From: Hymenobacter citatus
Lineage (GTDB): Bacteria; Bacteroidota; Bacteroidia; Cytophagales; Hymenobacteraceae
DNA: 61,358 bases
Assembly: GCF_014333615.1 (NCBI RefSeq)
Contig: NZ_JACSCY010000022.1
Span: forward strand, 1-61,358
Direction: 5' to 3'
The notes beneath the pieces are model-generated. The model had not been told where the DNA came from. It did not search any database and was given only the letters and a program-made list of their open reading frames with translations. The position numbers and the translations under genes were made by a program. The number at the start of each line of letters is the position of its first letter. Position 1 is the first letter of the stretch. Of this stretch, positions 33,930-41,955 are shown in pieces.

Positions 33930-34604
33930 TTGGCCGCGCCCGGTTGGGCGCTTCCTCAAACACGCGTTGTTTTGCTGCATTCTCTGTACGAAGTCTGGAC
34001 GGCTGCCGTGGGCAACACGCCGGTGGAGTGGGTGGCCGTCGTCACGGGTTTTCTGTGCGTGTGGCTGGCCGCCCGCGAGTCGCTGTGGAATTTCCCGGTG
34101 GCCATTGTGAGCTGCGGGCTGTACATCATCGTGTACTACCAAAGCGCCCTGTATTCAGATTGCCTGCTGCAAGGCTTCTTCATTGCCCTGAGCCTGTACG
34201 GCTGGTACGAGTGGCTCTATGGCGGCGCCCGGCGCACCGAGCTAACGGTATCGCGCACGCGGCCGCAGGAGTGGCTATGGCTCACGGTAGGCGCGGCCGT
34301 TTTCACGGGTGGCTTCGGCTACTACCTGCAACACTACACCAACGATACCATTCCTTACCTCGACAGCCTGACCACCGCCATCAGCCTGGCTGCGCAATAT
34401 CTGATGATGCGCAAACGGCTGGAAAACTGGTGGTTGTGGATTGGGGTCGATGCCCTATACGTGCCCATCCTGTGGCACAAACAGCTTTACCCTACCAGCG
34501 GCCTTTATGCACTCTACCTCGGACTGGCCGTGTACGGCTACGTGGAGTGGAAGCGCGCCGCCCAGGTAGCGCAGACTACGGGCTCCACTAATCCCGCCAT
34601 CTGA
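33930..34604 (+). CDS. pnuC: PnuC-family vitamin transporter
   Basis: Facilitator of the PnuC family; members carry nicotinamide riboside (PnuC) or thiamine (PnuT), trapped by phosphorylation inside the cell. About seven membrane segments are visible, with family motifs ESLWNFPVAIVSCGLYIIVYY and the W-x-x-W element YGWYEWLYGG. The outermost ATG at 33930 is used; a TTG at 33972 is an alternative because a -7-like TAGCTTTG covers 33925-33932. Its stop overlaps the start of the NadR-like kinase gene (TGATG), indicating coupling. Substrate is uncertain. Confidence 0.88.
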   Translation: MAAPGWALPQTRVVLLHSLYEVWTAAVGNTPVEWVAVVTGFLCVWLAARESLWNFPVAIVSCGLYIIVYYQSALYSDCLLQGFFIALSLYGWYEWLYGGARRTELTVSRTRPQEWLWLTVGAAVFTGGFGYYLQHYTNDTIPYLDSLTTAISLAAQYLMMRKRLENWWLWIGVDALYVPILWHKQLYPTSGLYALYLGLAVYGYVEWKRAAQVAQTTGSTNPAI

Positions 34605-35149
34605 TGCTACGCGTTGCCCTCACCGGCCCCGAATCGACGGGCAAAAGTACGCTGAGCCGCTTGCTGGCCGCGCACTACGGCACCAGCCACGCGCCCGAGT
34701 ACGCCCGCGCCTACCTCGACCAGCACGGCCCTACCTACACGCTGCCCGACCTGGAGGCCATTGCCCGCGGTCAGCTCGCCGCTGAAGCACAGGCCACGAC
34801 CGAAGCCGCGGCAGCCGGCAAAGCAGTGGTGTTTTTCGATACCGATTTGCTGGTGATAAAAGTCTGGGCCGAACACGCTTTTGGCCACTGCCCTACCTGG
34901 ATTACCGACCACCTGCACCAACACCCGCACGACCTAACCCTGCTGCTCGACGTGGACCTGCCCTGGGAGCCCGACCCCCTGCGCGAACACCCAGACCCCG
35001 CGCAACGCCAGTATTTCCATGCGTGGTACCAGCGGGAATTGCGCGCCCTACCCGGCCGGTTTGCGCAAATCAGCGGGCCGCCGGCCGAGCGGCTGGCGCA
35101 AGCCGTGGCGGCGGTGGATGCGCTGCTGCAAGGCACCAGTTCAAATTAG
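34604..35149 (+). CDS. NadR-like AAA ATPase/nucleoside kinase
   Basis: P-loop kinase resembling the C-terminal ribosylnicotinamide-kinase domain of NadR. It would phosphorylate the imported vitamin and so trap it. The Walker A is TGPESTGKSTLS at the N-terminus, followed by the HAPEYARAYLD segment, VFFDTDLLVIKVW and the lid-type DVDLPWEPDPLREHPD. It is coupled to pnuC by a 1-bp overlap. A thiamine-kinase role cannot be ruled out given the TPP-riboswitch receptor 2.2 kb downstream. Confidence 0.85.
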   Translation: MLRVALTGPESTGKSTLSRLLAAHYGTSHAPEYARAYLDQHGPTYTLPDLEAIARGQLAAEAQATTEAAAAGKAVVFFDTDLLVIKVWAEHAFGHCPTWITDHLHQHPHDLTLLLDVDLPWEPDPLREHPDPAQRQYFHAWYQRELRALPGRFAQISGPPAERLAQAVAAVDALLQGTSSN

Positions 35150-35161
35150 CAAGAATATCCC

Positions 35162-35199
35162 ACTGCGAAACACTGCGTAAACACCGCGAAACACTGCGA
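35162..35199 (+). repeat. Short GCGAAACACTGCG direct repeat
   Basis: GCGAAACACTGCG occurs twice, separated by TAAACACC, just upstream of the epimerase start. It resembles a decayed tandem repeat rather than a CRISPR unit. Confidence 0.5.
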
Positions 35200-35206
35200 G
35201 AAAACC

Positions 35207-36088
35207 ATGCAACACACACTCTCCAACACTCACTGCCGCGTCACCATCAATACCAAAGGCGCCGAGCTAGCCAGCTTCGTCCGCACCGATAAATCACCGG
35301 AACTGGAGTACATCTGGCAGGCCGACCCAAGCGTGTGGGGCCGCCACGCGCCGGTGCTGTTTCCGATAGTGGGCAAGCTCCCGCAGGACACGTATTTGCA
35401 CAAGGGGCAAGAATATAAGCTACCCCAGCACGGCTTCGCCCGCGACCGGGAGTTTGCGTTGGTGCAGGAAACCGAAACCGAGCTGGTATTTGAGCTGCGC
35501 GCCGACGAGCAGAGCCGGCAAGTGTACCCCTTCGATTTTGTGCTGCGTATTTCCTACCACCTGCACGAGCTGACCCTGGACATACGCTGGCAGGTGCTAA
35601 ACCCCGCTACCGACCAGGATTTGCTGTTCAGCATCGGAGCGCACCCCGCGTTCCGGTGCCCGTTGCTACCCGACGAAACGTTTGAAGACTACGCGTTTCA
35701 CTTCGACCACCCCGTCACGTTTGAGCGGTACTTGCTGCAAGGCGGCCTGCTCTCCGGTGAAACAGAACCGGTACTGAACGAGCAAACCGAGCTGCCGCTT
35801 ACCTACGACCTGTTCAAAGACGACGCCCTGGTGCTCAAGCACTTCGACTTCTCAACCATCACGGTCCGCAGCAACCGCTCCGACCGCGCCGTGCGCCTGC
35901 GCTTCGACGGCTTCCCCTACCTCGGCCTCTGGACCAAAGGCCCCGGCGCCGAGTTTGTGTGCGTGGAGCCCTGGCAGGGCATTGCCGGCTCGGTAGGCGA
36001 ACCTGTGGAGCTGACCGATAAGGAAGGCATCCTGACGCTAGCACCAGGCCAGGAGTTCAATGCGGCGTATTCTATTGCGGTAGAGTAG
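35207..36088 (+). CDS. Aldose 1-epimerase family protein
   Basis: Sugar mutarotase-fold enzyme of the LacX/YeaD type rather than canonical GalM. Diagnostic segments are WGRHAPVLFPIVGKL, LPQHGFARDREF with the catalytic-type His, SIGAHPAFRCPL with the second His, and the C-terminal Glu in FVCVEPWQGIAG. The 293-residue length is normal. It follows the NadR-like kinase gene by 57 bp of repeat-like DNA and is probably an independent function. Confidence 0.9.
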   Translation: MQHTLSNTHCRVTINTKGAELASFVRTDKSPELEYIWQADPSVWGRHAPVLFPIVGKLPQDTYLHKGQEYKLPQHGFARDREFALVQETETELVFELRADEQSRQVYPFDFVLRISYHLHELTLDIRWQVLNPATDQDLLFSIGAHPAFRCPLLPDETFEDYAFHFDHPVTFERYLLQGGLLSGETEPVLNEQTELPLTYDLFKDDALVLKHFDFSTITVRSNRSDRAVRLRFDGFPYLGLWTKGPGAEFVCVEPWQGIAGSVGEPVELTDKEGILTLAPGQEFNAAYSIAVE

Positions 36089-36108
36089 ATTTATTGCTCT
36101 GCTATCTT

Positions 36109-36226
36109 TTGTTTCGTGTCATCCTGAGCACAGCGAAGGACCTTATCACGTTTGAACGAGTCGTTGGTACGCTCGTCGTGCTTGCGTGAGAAGGTCCTTC
36201 GCTGCGCTCAGGATGACACGAAACAA
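36109..36226. repeat. Dispersed stem-loop repeat (family with 61274)
   Basis: The 36-base arms 36109-36144 and 36191-36226 are inverted copies with one mismatch. The arm core is GTGTCATCCTGAGC followed by AGCGAAGGACCTT. The loop is about 46 bp and partly pairs further. The right arm ends 19 bp before the acetyltransferase start. Confidence 0.9.
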
Positions 36227-36245
36227 TAGTTACTCGCTCTTCCCC

Positions 36246-36656
36246 ATGCACATCCAACCCATCACCTCCGCGCAAACCTACCCCCTACGCCACCAGGTGC
36301 TGTGGCCCGACAAACCGCTAGAATACGTGCAGCTGCCGGAAGACGCCGAAGGGCACCATTTCGGGGCATATATAAACGAGGAGCTGGTATCGGTGATTTC
36401 GTTGTTTGTGGAGGCGCGGGGGGAGGCAAGGTTTCGCAAGTTTGCTACCCATCCCGATTTTCAGGGCCAGGGTATTGGTACGGCCCTGCTGACGCGGGTA
36501 CTAGACGAAGCTACCCGCCTGGGTGCCCACTCCCTCTGGTGCGACTCTCGCCAGTCGGCCGCCGATTTTTACCGGCGTTTCGGGATGCAGCCCGAAGGCG
36601 AGGTGTTTTATAAAGGCCCCATTCCGTACGTGCGGATGCAGCGTCGCCTGCTGTAG
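36246..36656 (+). CDS. GNAT acetyltransferase
   Basis: Acetyl-CoA-dependent transferase of 136 residues. The start at 36246 (MHIQPITSAQTYPLR) matches the family; the frame open to 36186 reads through the repeat and is rejected. The acetyl-CoA loop is HPDFQGQGIGTALLTRVL, preceded by the strand ARFRKFAT. The C-terminal RRFGMQPEGEVFYKGPIPYVRM is typical of small ElaA-like members. Substrate unknown. Confidence 0.88.
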   Translation: MHIQPITSAQTYPLRHQVLWPDKPLEYVQLPEDAEGHHFGAYINEELVSVISLFVEARGEARFRKFATHPDFQGQGIGTALLTRVLDEATRLGAHSLWCDSRQSAADFYRRFGMQPEGEVFYKGPIPYVRMQRRLL

Positions 36657-36679
36657 CCTTCCCAAAGGGACTTACACGC

Positions 36680-36760
36680 AAAGAACCCCTTCGGATGGTA
36701 GGCTCTCTCTTTCAGCCACGAATTGAGAGAAAGCCTACCCGCTAGAAGGGGTTCTTGCTT
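36680..36760. terminator. Long terminator hairpin between convergent genes
   Basis: The outer stem AAGAACCCCTTC/GAAGGGGTTCTT and an inner stem GTAGGCT/AGCCTAC with GAGAG pairing form an extended hairpin. T-rich sequence (CTTGCTTTTT) follows on the plus strand. Confidence 0.85.
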
Positions 36761-36781
36761 TTTACAAGGAAAGCCCAGCGG

Positions 36782-37018
36782 CTACACCAGTGGCGCAGCC
36801 GGGCGCGTGGGTACGCCCCGGTTGTAGTCGGGCTCCCAGTCGTTGATGGGGCGGGTGATGCCGGGGGGCAGGTCCAGGTCGGGTAGGCCGTCGTCGAGTG
36901 GTTCGCCGCCCTCGTCGTCGTTATCGGGGTAGGGGGGGCGTAGGAAACGCCGTTTGGGCATCACCAAGAAATACGCCAGTACGGCAAAGACCAGAAGGGT
37001 ATAGATCAGACTGATCAT
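36782..37018 (-). CDS. Small membrane-anchored protein, 78 aa
   Basis: Not recognised. A single N-terminal membrane segment (LIYTLLVFAVLAYFLVM) is followed by a basic stop-transfer PKRR and an acidic, proline-rich tail (NDDEGGEPLDDGLPDLDLPPG). It ends at a strong terminator. A role cannot be inferred, but the ordered layout (membrane segment, PKRR, acidic tail, terminator) supports a real gene. Confidence 0.65.
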   Translation of the reverse strand: MISLIYTLLVFAVLAYFLVMPKRRFLRPPYPDNDDEGGEPLDDGLPDLDLPPGITRPINDWEPDYNRGVPTRPAAPLV

Positions 37019-37197
37019 AGCGGAAGTAAGTGGTAAATCGACGGGGAAAGGACGACGAAAGACTACTGTCAGTCAGTTAACTAACGGCAGTCGGGGTCGA
37101 GTTGTTTTCGGAAAAAGCCACTTTTTCAACCCCTCCGCCCATACCTACCCAAGATACGAAGTTCTGGCGCGAAAGAAAAATAGCCGCGTGCTTCTGC

Positions 37198-37228
37198 TTG
37201 TAACTGGCCGGTGCAGCGCCTACTTTTG
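37198..37228 (+). promoter_or_regulatory. Promoter of the TPP-riboswitch receptor gene
   Basis: TTG (37198-37200), a 20-bp spacer, then TACTTTTG (37221-37228): an exact match to the Bacteroidota consensus. Transcription would begin around 37232-37235, right at the edge of the riboswitch. Confidence 0.9.
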
Positions 37229-37235
37229 CCGCATA

Positions 37236-37325
37236 GTTTAGGGGTGCTACCCCGCCATGTGGCGGCCAGTGGCTGAGATCATACCCATTGAACCTGATCC
37301 GGGTAATGCCGGCGAAGGGAACAGA
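37236..37325 (+). promoter_or_regulatory. TPP riboswitch (THI element)
   Basis: Senses thiamine pyrophosphate. Conserved parts appear in order: GGGGTGCT, a variable P3 stem, GGCTGAGATCATACCC, GAACCTGATCCGGGTAATGC and CGGCGAAGGGA. Downstream, GGTGCC (37352-37357) can pair GGCACC (37365-37370), and AGTGG (37349-37353) can pair CCACT (37380-37384) ahead of TTTTC. These are alternative stems suited to a terminator-type expression platform. Confidence 0.96.
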
Positions 37326-37393
37326 CGATCCGCGAACGTGAAAACCCGAGTGGTGCCGACCCCTGGCACCGGGCCCGTTCCACTTTTCTGCTT

Positions 37394-39883
37394 TTGCATT
37401 TCTTGAAAAATGTACTGGTTTTGGGCACCGCGCTGCTGGCGCTGCCCGTAGCGGCGTGGGCGCAAGGCCCCGTGTCCGGTATCATCACCGATGCCCGCAC
37501 GGGTACGCCGCTACCCGGCGCCACGGTGCTGCTCGACGGCGCTACCGGCGTGGTAACCGACGCGGCCGGCGGCTTCTCCCTACCCGCGGTGCCGGCTGGC
37601 GCGCACACGCTCCGCATCACGTTTGTGGGCTACGACCCCATCACGCGCACCGTGCAAGGCCAGGCCACCGCGCAGCGCCTCACGGTGCCGTTGCAGGCCG
37701 GCGGCGTGCTCACCGGCGAGGCCCTCGTGACGGCCCAGCGCGCCAACGAGCGCACGGCCACCGCCTACACCAACCTAGGCAAAGAAGACCTGGCCAAGCG
37801 CAACTTCGGCCAGGACCTGCCCTACCTGCTCGACCAAACGCCCTCCGTAGTGGTCAATTCCGATGCTGGCGCGGGCGTGGGCTACACCGATATCCGCATT
37901 CGGGGCACCAGCAACACGGGCATCAACATGACCATCAACGGAGTGCCGCTGAACGACGCGGAATCGCACGGGTCATTTCTGGTAAACCTGCCGGATTTGG
38001 CCTCGTCCATCAACTCCTTGCAGGTGCAGCGGGGGGTAGGCACCAGCCAGAACGGCGGCGCGGCGTTTGGGGCCAGCATCAACATCTCTACCCTGGATGT
38101 GCGTCGCGAGGCCTACGCCGAAACGCAGAATACGTACGGCTCCTTCAACACCTGGAAAAACAACGTGCAGTTTGGTACGGGGCTGATCAACGGCCACTTC
38201 ACGGTGGACGGCCGCTTGTCGCGCATCGCCACCGATGGCTATATGAACCGGGCGTCGTCGGATTTGAAGTCGTACTACTTTGCGGCGGGCTACCAGGGCA
38301 AGAACACGCTGCTGAAGTTCATTACCTTCTCGGGCCGCGAAAAAACCTACCAGGCTTGGAACGGCGTGCCCGAGCCGGCCATCACCGGCAACGAGGCGCT
38401 GCTGCAAAACTACATCGACAACGGCGAGCTGAGTGAGGCCGATGCCGAGCGCGTGCGCCGCGAGGGTAGGCGCTACAGCTACTACACCTACGACAACCAA
38501 ACCGATAACTACCAGCAAAACCACTACCAGCTGCACCTTTCCCAGCAGCTGGGCCCCGATTGGAACGTGGGTGCGGCCCTGCACCTCACGCGCGGCTTTG
38601 GCTACTACGAGAGCTACCGCACCCGCCGCCGTTTCACCGATTACGGCTTGCAAAACGTAGTTATCGGTGGCGACACCATCACGCGTACCAACCTGGTAGA
38701 CCGCAAGTGGCTGGATAATTACTTCTACGGCGGCACCTTCGCGCTCAACTACCAGCCCCGAGACGGCAAGCTGCAAGCCACGGTAGGCGGCGCCTGGAAC
38801 CGGTTCGACAACGACCACTACGGCGAGGTGATCTGGGCACAATACGCGTCCAACAGCACCATTCGGCAGCGCTACTACTTCAACGACGCCCACAAAATCG
38901 ACTACAACGCTTACGCCCGCGCCACCTGGCAGGTGCTGCCCAAGCTGGGTGTGTATGGTGATGTGCAGGTGCGCCACATTCGGTATACCATTGATGGGGT
39001 AGAGGACGACCAGAACGACGTGACGACCCGCGCCCGTTACACCTTCTTCAACCCCAAAGCCGGCGCTACCTTCACTTTGGCCAAGGGCCAGCAGCTCTAC
39101 GCCAGCTTTGCCGTGGGCCAGCGCGAGCCCGTGCGCTCCGATTTCACCGACCGCCCCGCCGGCGACGTGGGCGCCAAAGCCGAGCGCCTCAACGACTGGG
39201 AAGGCGGCTACCGCTTCACCCTACCCAACGGCCGCTTACTAGGCTTTCCGGCTGCCGTGCGCGTAGAGGTGAATGGGTTCTACATGAACTACCGCAACCA
39301 GTTGGTGGCTACCGGCCAACTCAACAATGTGGGCACGCCCCTGCGCACCAACGTGGCCCGCAGCTACCGGCGCGGAATAGAGCTAACGGAGTTTTCCTCA
39401 ATCAATGATAAGATCAGCCTGAGCAGCACAGTCACAGTCAGCCAAAACCGCATCCTGGGCTACCAGGGCGTGACGTACGACGAAAACTACGAGCCTGTAA
39501 CGGAAGCGCCGCGTACCAGCACTATTTCCTACTCGCCCAACGTGGTGTCGGCGCACACCTTGGAGGGGCAGCCGTTGCCGGGCCTGCGCCTGGCGCTGCT
39601 CTATAAAACTGTGAGCCGTCAGTACCTCGACAATACCACCAGCGAAGACCGGCGCATCAAGCCCTACCAGGTGCTCGACTTCCGGGTGCGCTACACCATC
39701 CGGCCGCGGTTCGTGAAAGAAATCGAGCTGGGCCTGTTGGTAAACAACGTGCTCAACCGCCGCTATGTAGCTAATGGCTACACCTACAGCTACCTCGGCG
39801 CCAGCGGCGGCCTTGACACGTTCAACTGGTACTTCCCGCAGGCCACGCGCAACTTCCTGGCGTCGGTAGGCGTCAATTTCTGA
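37394..39883 (+). CDS. TonB-dependent outer-membrane receptor, thiamine-regulated
   Basis: Energy-coupled outer-membrane transporter, predicted to import thiamine or a derivative because a TPP riboswitch precedes it. The 829-residue product has a signal peptide (VLVLGTALLALPVAAWAQ), a carboxypeptidase-regulatory-like domain (about residues 25-100), a plug domain (IRIRGTSNTGINMTINGVPLND in part) and a C-terminal 22-strand barrel ending in ...FLASVGVNF. No ATG fits: the frame opens with TTG at 37394 or 37403. Transcription is from the promoter at 37198. No inner-membrane partner is adjacent; the nearest candidate is pnuC/NadR-like at 34 kb. Confidence 0.93.
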   Translation: MHFLKNVLVLGTALLALPVAAWAQGPVSGIITDARTGTPLPGATVLLDGATGVVTDAAGGFSLPAVPAGAHTLRITFVGYDPITRTVQGQATAQRLTVPLQAGGVLTGEALVTAQRANERTATAYTNLGKEDLAKRNFGQDLPYLLDQTPSVVVNSDAGAGVGYTDIRIRGTSNTGINMTINGVPLNDAESHGSFLVNLPDLASSINSLQVQRGVGTSQNGGAAFGASINISTLDVRREAYAETQNTYGSFNTWKNNVQFGTGLINGHFTVDGRLSRIATDGYMNRASSDLKSYYFAAGYQGKNTLLKFITFSGREKTYQAWNGVPEPAITGNEALLQNYIDNGELSEADAERVRREGRRYSYYTYDNQTDNYQQNHYQLHLSQQLGPDWNVGAALHLTRGFGYYESYRTRRRFTDYGLQNVVIGGDTITRTNLVDRKWLDNYFYGGTFALNYQPRDGKLQATVGGAWNRFDNDHYGEVIWAQYASNSTIRQRYYFNDAHKIDYNAYARATWQVLPKLGVYGDVQVRHIRYTIDGVEDDQNDVTTRARYTFFNPKAGATFTLAKGQQLYASFAVGQREPVRSDFTDRPAGDVGAKAERLNDWEGGYRFTLPNGRLLGFPAAVRVEVNGFYMNYRNQLVATGQLNNVGTPLRTNVARSYRRGIELTEFSSINDKISLSSTVTVSQNRILGYQGVTYDENYEPVTEAPRTSTISYSPNVVSAHTLEGQPLPGLRLALLYKTVSRQYLDNTTSEDRRIKPYQVLDFRVRYTIRPRFVKEIELGLLVNNVLNRRYVANGYTYSYLGASGGLDTFNWYFPQATRNFLASVGVNF

Positions 39884-40066
39884 ATCACGGATTCGCTCGG
39901 ATTTTTCGGATTGATCGGATTTTGTGGACGATTACTAAACGACACAGTTGCCAATAAAAATAAAAGGAGCTTGCTACTGGCAAGCTCCTTTTATTTTGAA
40001 ATCAACGACGAAGAATCGTCCACAAAATCCGTGTAATCCGAAAAATCCGAGCGAATCCGTGGTTCA
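39881..40066. repeat. 53-bp inverted repeat joining two stop codons
   Basis: Arms 39881-39933 and 40014-40066 are inverted copies with about four mismatches in 53 positions, built of CGGATT units like those at 14241. The left arm starts with the TGA stop of the receptor gene and the right arm ends with the TGA stop (on the minus strand) of the permease gene. A separate terminator sits in the loop. Confidence 0.9.
39957..39997. terminator. Bidirectional terminator
   Basis: AATAAAAGGAGCTTGC and GCAAGCTCCTTTTATT form a perfect stem around TACTG with A/T tails on both sides. It lies midway between the convergent receptor and permease genes. Confidence 0.9.
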
Positions 40067-41800
40067 GATAATCAAGCGCACGCCACCCAGCTCGGAAATC
40101 TGATAGGGGAACCTATCCCCCGGCGAGCCGATGAACATGAAGTTTTTGGGGATGTTCCACTCGTGGGAGAGTTGGTCGATGAGGGCCGGGCCGAACTGAC
40201 CTTTCAGCGGCACAAAGTCGATGACAATTTCCTCGTAGGCGCGGTCCAGCACCTTAATATCGCGAAGCAAATCCTCGGAAAATGCTTCGCCTTCACGTAG
40301 TAGCGTTACAATTTTAAGGCGATTCGTAAACTCATTTTCGGACACATAGGCCATTACTTTATTAAGGTTCGATACATTATCACCCTTCGTGAAGAACACG
40401 AATTCCTGCCGGTTCAGCTCATGTAGCTGCCGCTTAATGGTAACCTGCGTGAGGCGCGACACCCGCGGCGAGTGTTTAGCAAACGACTCCGCTGCGGCTA
40501 GAATCAGGTTCAAAATGGCCGTGCGGTTCAGCATGGCCGCTACCACCAGCATGGCCGGCACGAAGTATTGCAGGAACACCACCAGATAATCAGGTCGGAT
40601 GCGGATGTTGCCGTACAGCGCCGTGATGACGCCCACCAGTGCCAGCGCTACAGTCACCACACCCGCATATACCGGTCGGGGCAGGTTGGGCCGCTTGCGC
40701 TTGAGCAGGAAGTTGCCCAACGCGAAAAAGGCCATTACCGACAGAAACGAAATGGTATACACGCCCGCCAGCGGCCCCAGCTCCCCGTTCGTAATCAGCA
40801 GCACCGATATACAGAGCAGGAAGAAGGTGATGAGGATGATGTAGTTGCTTTGGCGCTTGTTCTCTTTTAGAAAAAACTGGGGGAGGATACGGTCTAGGGC
40901 CATGCGCTTCATCAGGCCGCTCACGCCCACAAACGAGGTGAGCACGGCCCCACTGAGCACCGCCACAGCATCCACCGAAATAAGGGTGGCCAGCCAGGGG
41001 CCGCCGGTGGTAGTGCCCAGGTAGGAGAGTAGAGTTTCGGTGTGCTCGCCTACGTCGCCCAGCGGCAGCGCGGCTACCGCCAGCAACGCCAGCAGTGGGT
41101 TAAATACCGTGACGACCACCCACATATTGCGCAGCGTTTTCTGAAACACGCCCTCGGCCTGTTCTTCCACGAAGTTAGCCGAGCTTTCGAAGCCTGAAAT
41201 GCCTAGCATCGCTGCGCTAAAGCCCAGGAAAAGCGCCGACGAAAGACTACCCTGCAACGGCATGTGCCAGTTGGCAATCAGCGTATCCAGCCCGTTCTGA
41301 AACAAATACCACCCCGTGACGCCTACCAGCAGCGTGAGCGAAAACAAGTGCAGCACAAAAATACCCACGGCCACCACCGCCGACTCCGAAATGCCCAGAA
41401 TGGTGAGCAGCAGAAAGAAGCCCAGTAGTAGCACTGTAGCCGTAATAATGGGCAAGCCATGCCACAGCGTGTGCAAGTAGTGCATAGCCTCGGAGGCCGA
41501 AATAACGGCCGTAGCCATATAAGACAGGATAGTGAGGCAGGCCGCCACGGCCGCGTTGCGTTTGCTGGTGGTATTCAGCAACACGTTGTAGGCACCCCCA
41601 TTGAGGGGTAGGGCCCCCACCACTTCGCCGTAAATCCGCCGGAACAAGAACAGCACCCCGCCTACCATCAGTAGAGCCACCCAGGCGTATTGGCCCGCGT
41701 AGGCAATGGCCAACGCCGACACGTAGAGGCAAGAAGAAGAGATGTCGTTGCCACAGATAGCGGTGGCTTCCAGTTCGTTTAGTTTTTTCTCGTGGCTCAT
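40064..41800 (-). CDS. APC-family amino acid permease with C-terminal soluble domain
   Basis: Secondary transporter of the APC superfamily. About 12 membrane segments span residues 1-440. The first helix region GNDISSSCLYVSALAI carries the GxG-like substrate-site bend, and FSAAMLGISGFESSANF marks helix 6. A cytoplasmic domain of about 130 residues (445-578; FVFFTKGDNVSNLNKVMAYV, LRDIKVLDRAYEEIVIDFV, ISELGGVRLII) is appended, resembling universal-stress-like regulatory tails. Substrate unknown. Confidence 0.87.
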   Translation of the reverse strand: MSHEKKLNELEATAICGNDISSSCLYVSALAIAYAGQYAWVALLMVGGVLFLFRRIYGEVVGALPLNGGAYNVLLNTTSKRNAAVAACLTILSYMATAVISASEAMHYLHTLWHGLPIITATVLLLGFFLLLTILGISESAVVAVGIFVLHLFSLTLLVGVTGWYLFQNGLDTLIANWHMPLQGSLSSALFLGFSAAMLGISGFESSANFVEEQAEGVFQKTLRNMWVVVTVFNPLLALLAVAALPLGDVGEHTETLLSYLGTTTGGPWLATLISVDAVAVLSGAVLTSFVGVSGLMKRMALDRILPQFFLKENKRQSNYIILITFFLLCISVLLITNGELGPLAGVYTISFLSVMAFFALGNFLLKRKRPNLPRPVYAGVVTVALALVGVITALYGNIRIRPDYLVVFLQYFVPAMLVVAAMLNRTAILNLILAAAESFAKHSPRVSRLTQVTIKRQLHELNRQEFVFFTKGDNVSNLNKVMAYVSENEFTNRLKIVTLLREGEAFSEDLLRDIKVLDRAYEEIVIDFVPLKGQFGPALIDQLSHEWNIPKNFMFIGSPGDRFPYQISELGGVRLII

Positions 41801-41920
41801 CAGGTATAGCGTAGGAGGGATAGAAGGTGTACGGGGGTAGGCGGAGAAAAGGTAGGAAAAGCTCGACGGATGGTGGCGGTTTGTCTGGGTTGGGGGAACA
41901 ATCTGCCCCTTTTCAATTGC

Positions 41921-41928
41921 TTATATTT
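41921..41928 (+). promoter_or_regulatory. Possible -7 element of the acyl-CoA dehydrogenase gene
   Basis: TATATTTG matches TAnnTTTG and lies 27 bp before the start codon. No TTG occurs at 19-21 bp upstream, so the assignment is partial. Confidence 0.45.
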
Positions 41929-41955
41929 GACAACCAAACCCCACCCCGCTAGTCT

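Noticed and set aside
35162..35199. Possible CRISPR remnant (repeated GCGAAACACTGCG)
   Set aside because: Only two copies, an 8-base spacer and no cas genes; fits a small tandem repeat.
37973..38977. 334-codon open frame antisense to the TonB receptor gene
   Set aside because: Valine- and glycine-rich composition typical of a reverse-strand shadow; the opposite frame has clear plug and barrel motifs.
40360..40375. GGTTCGA string resembling a tRNA T-loop
   Set aside because: Lies inside the permease coding sequence and lacks acceptor and anticodon stems; no tRNA was found in any intergenic stretch.
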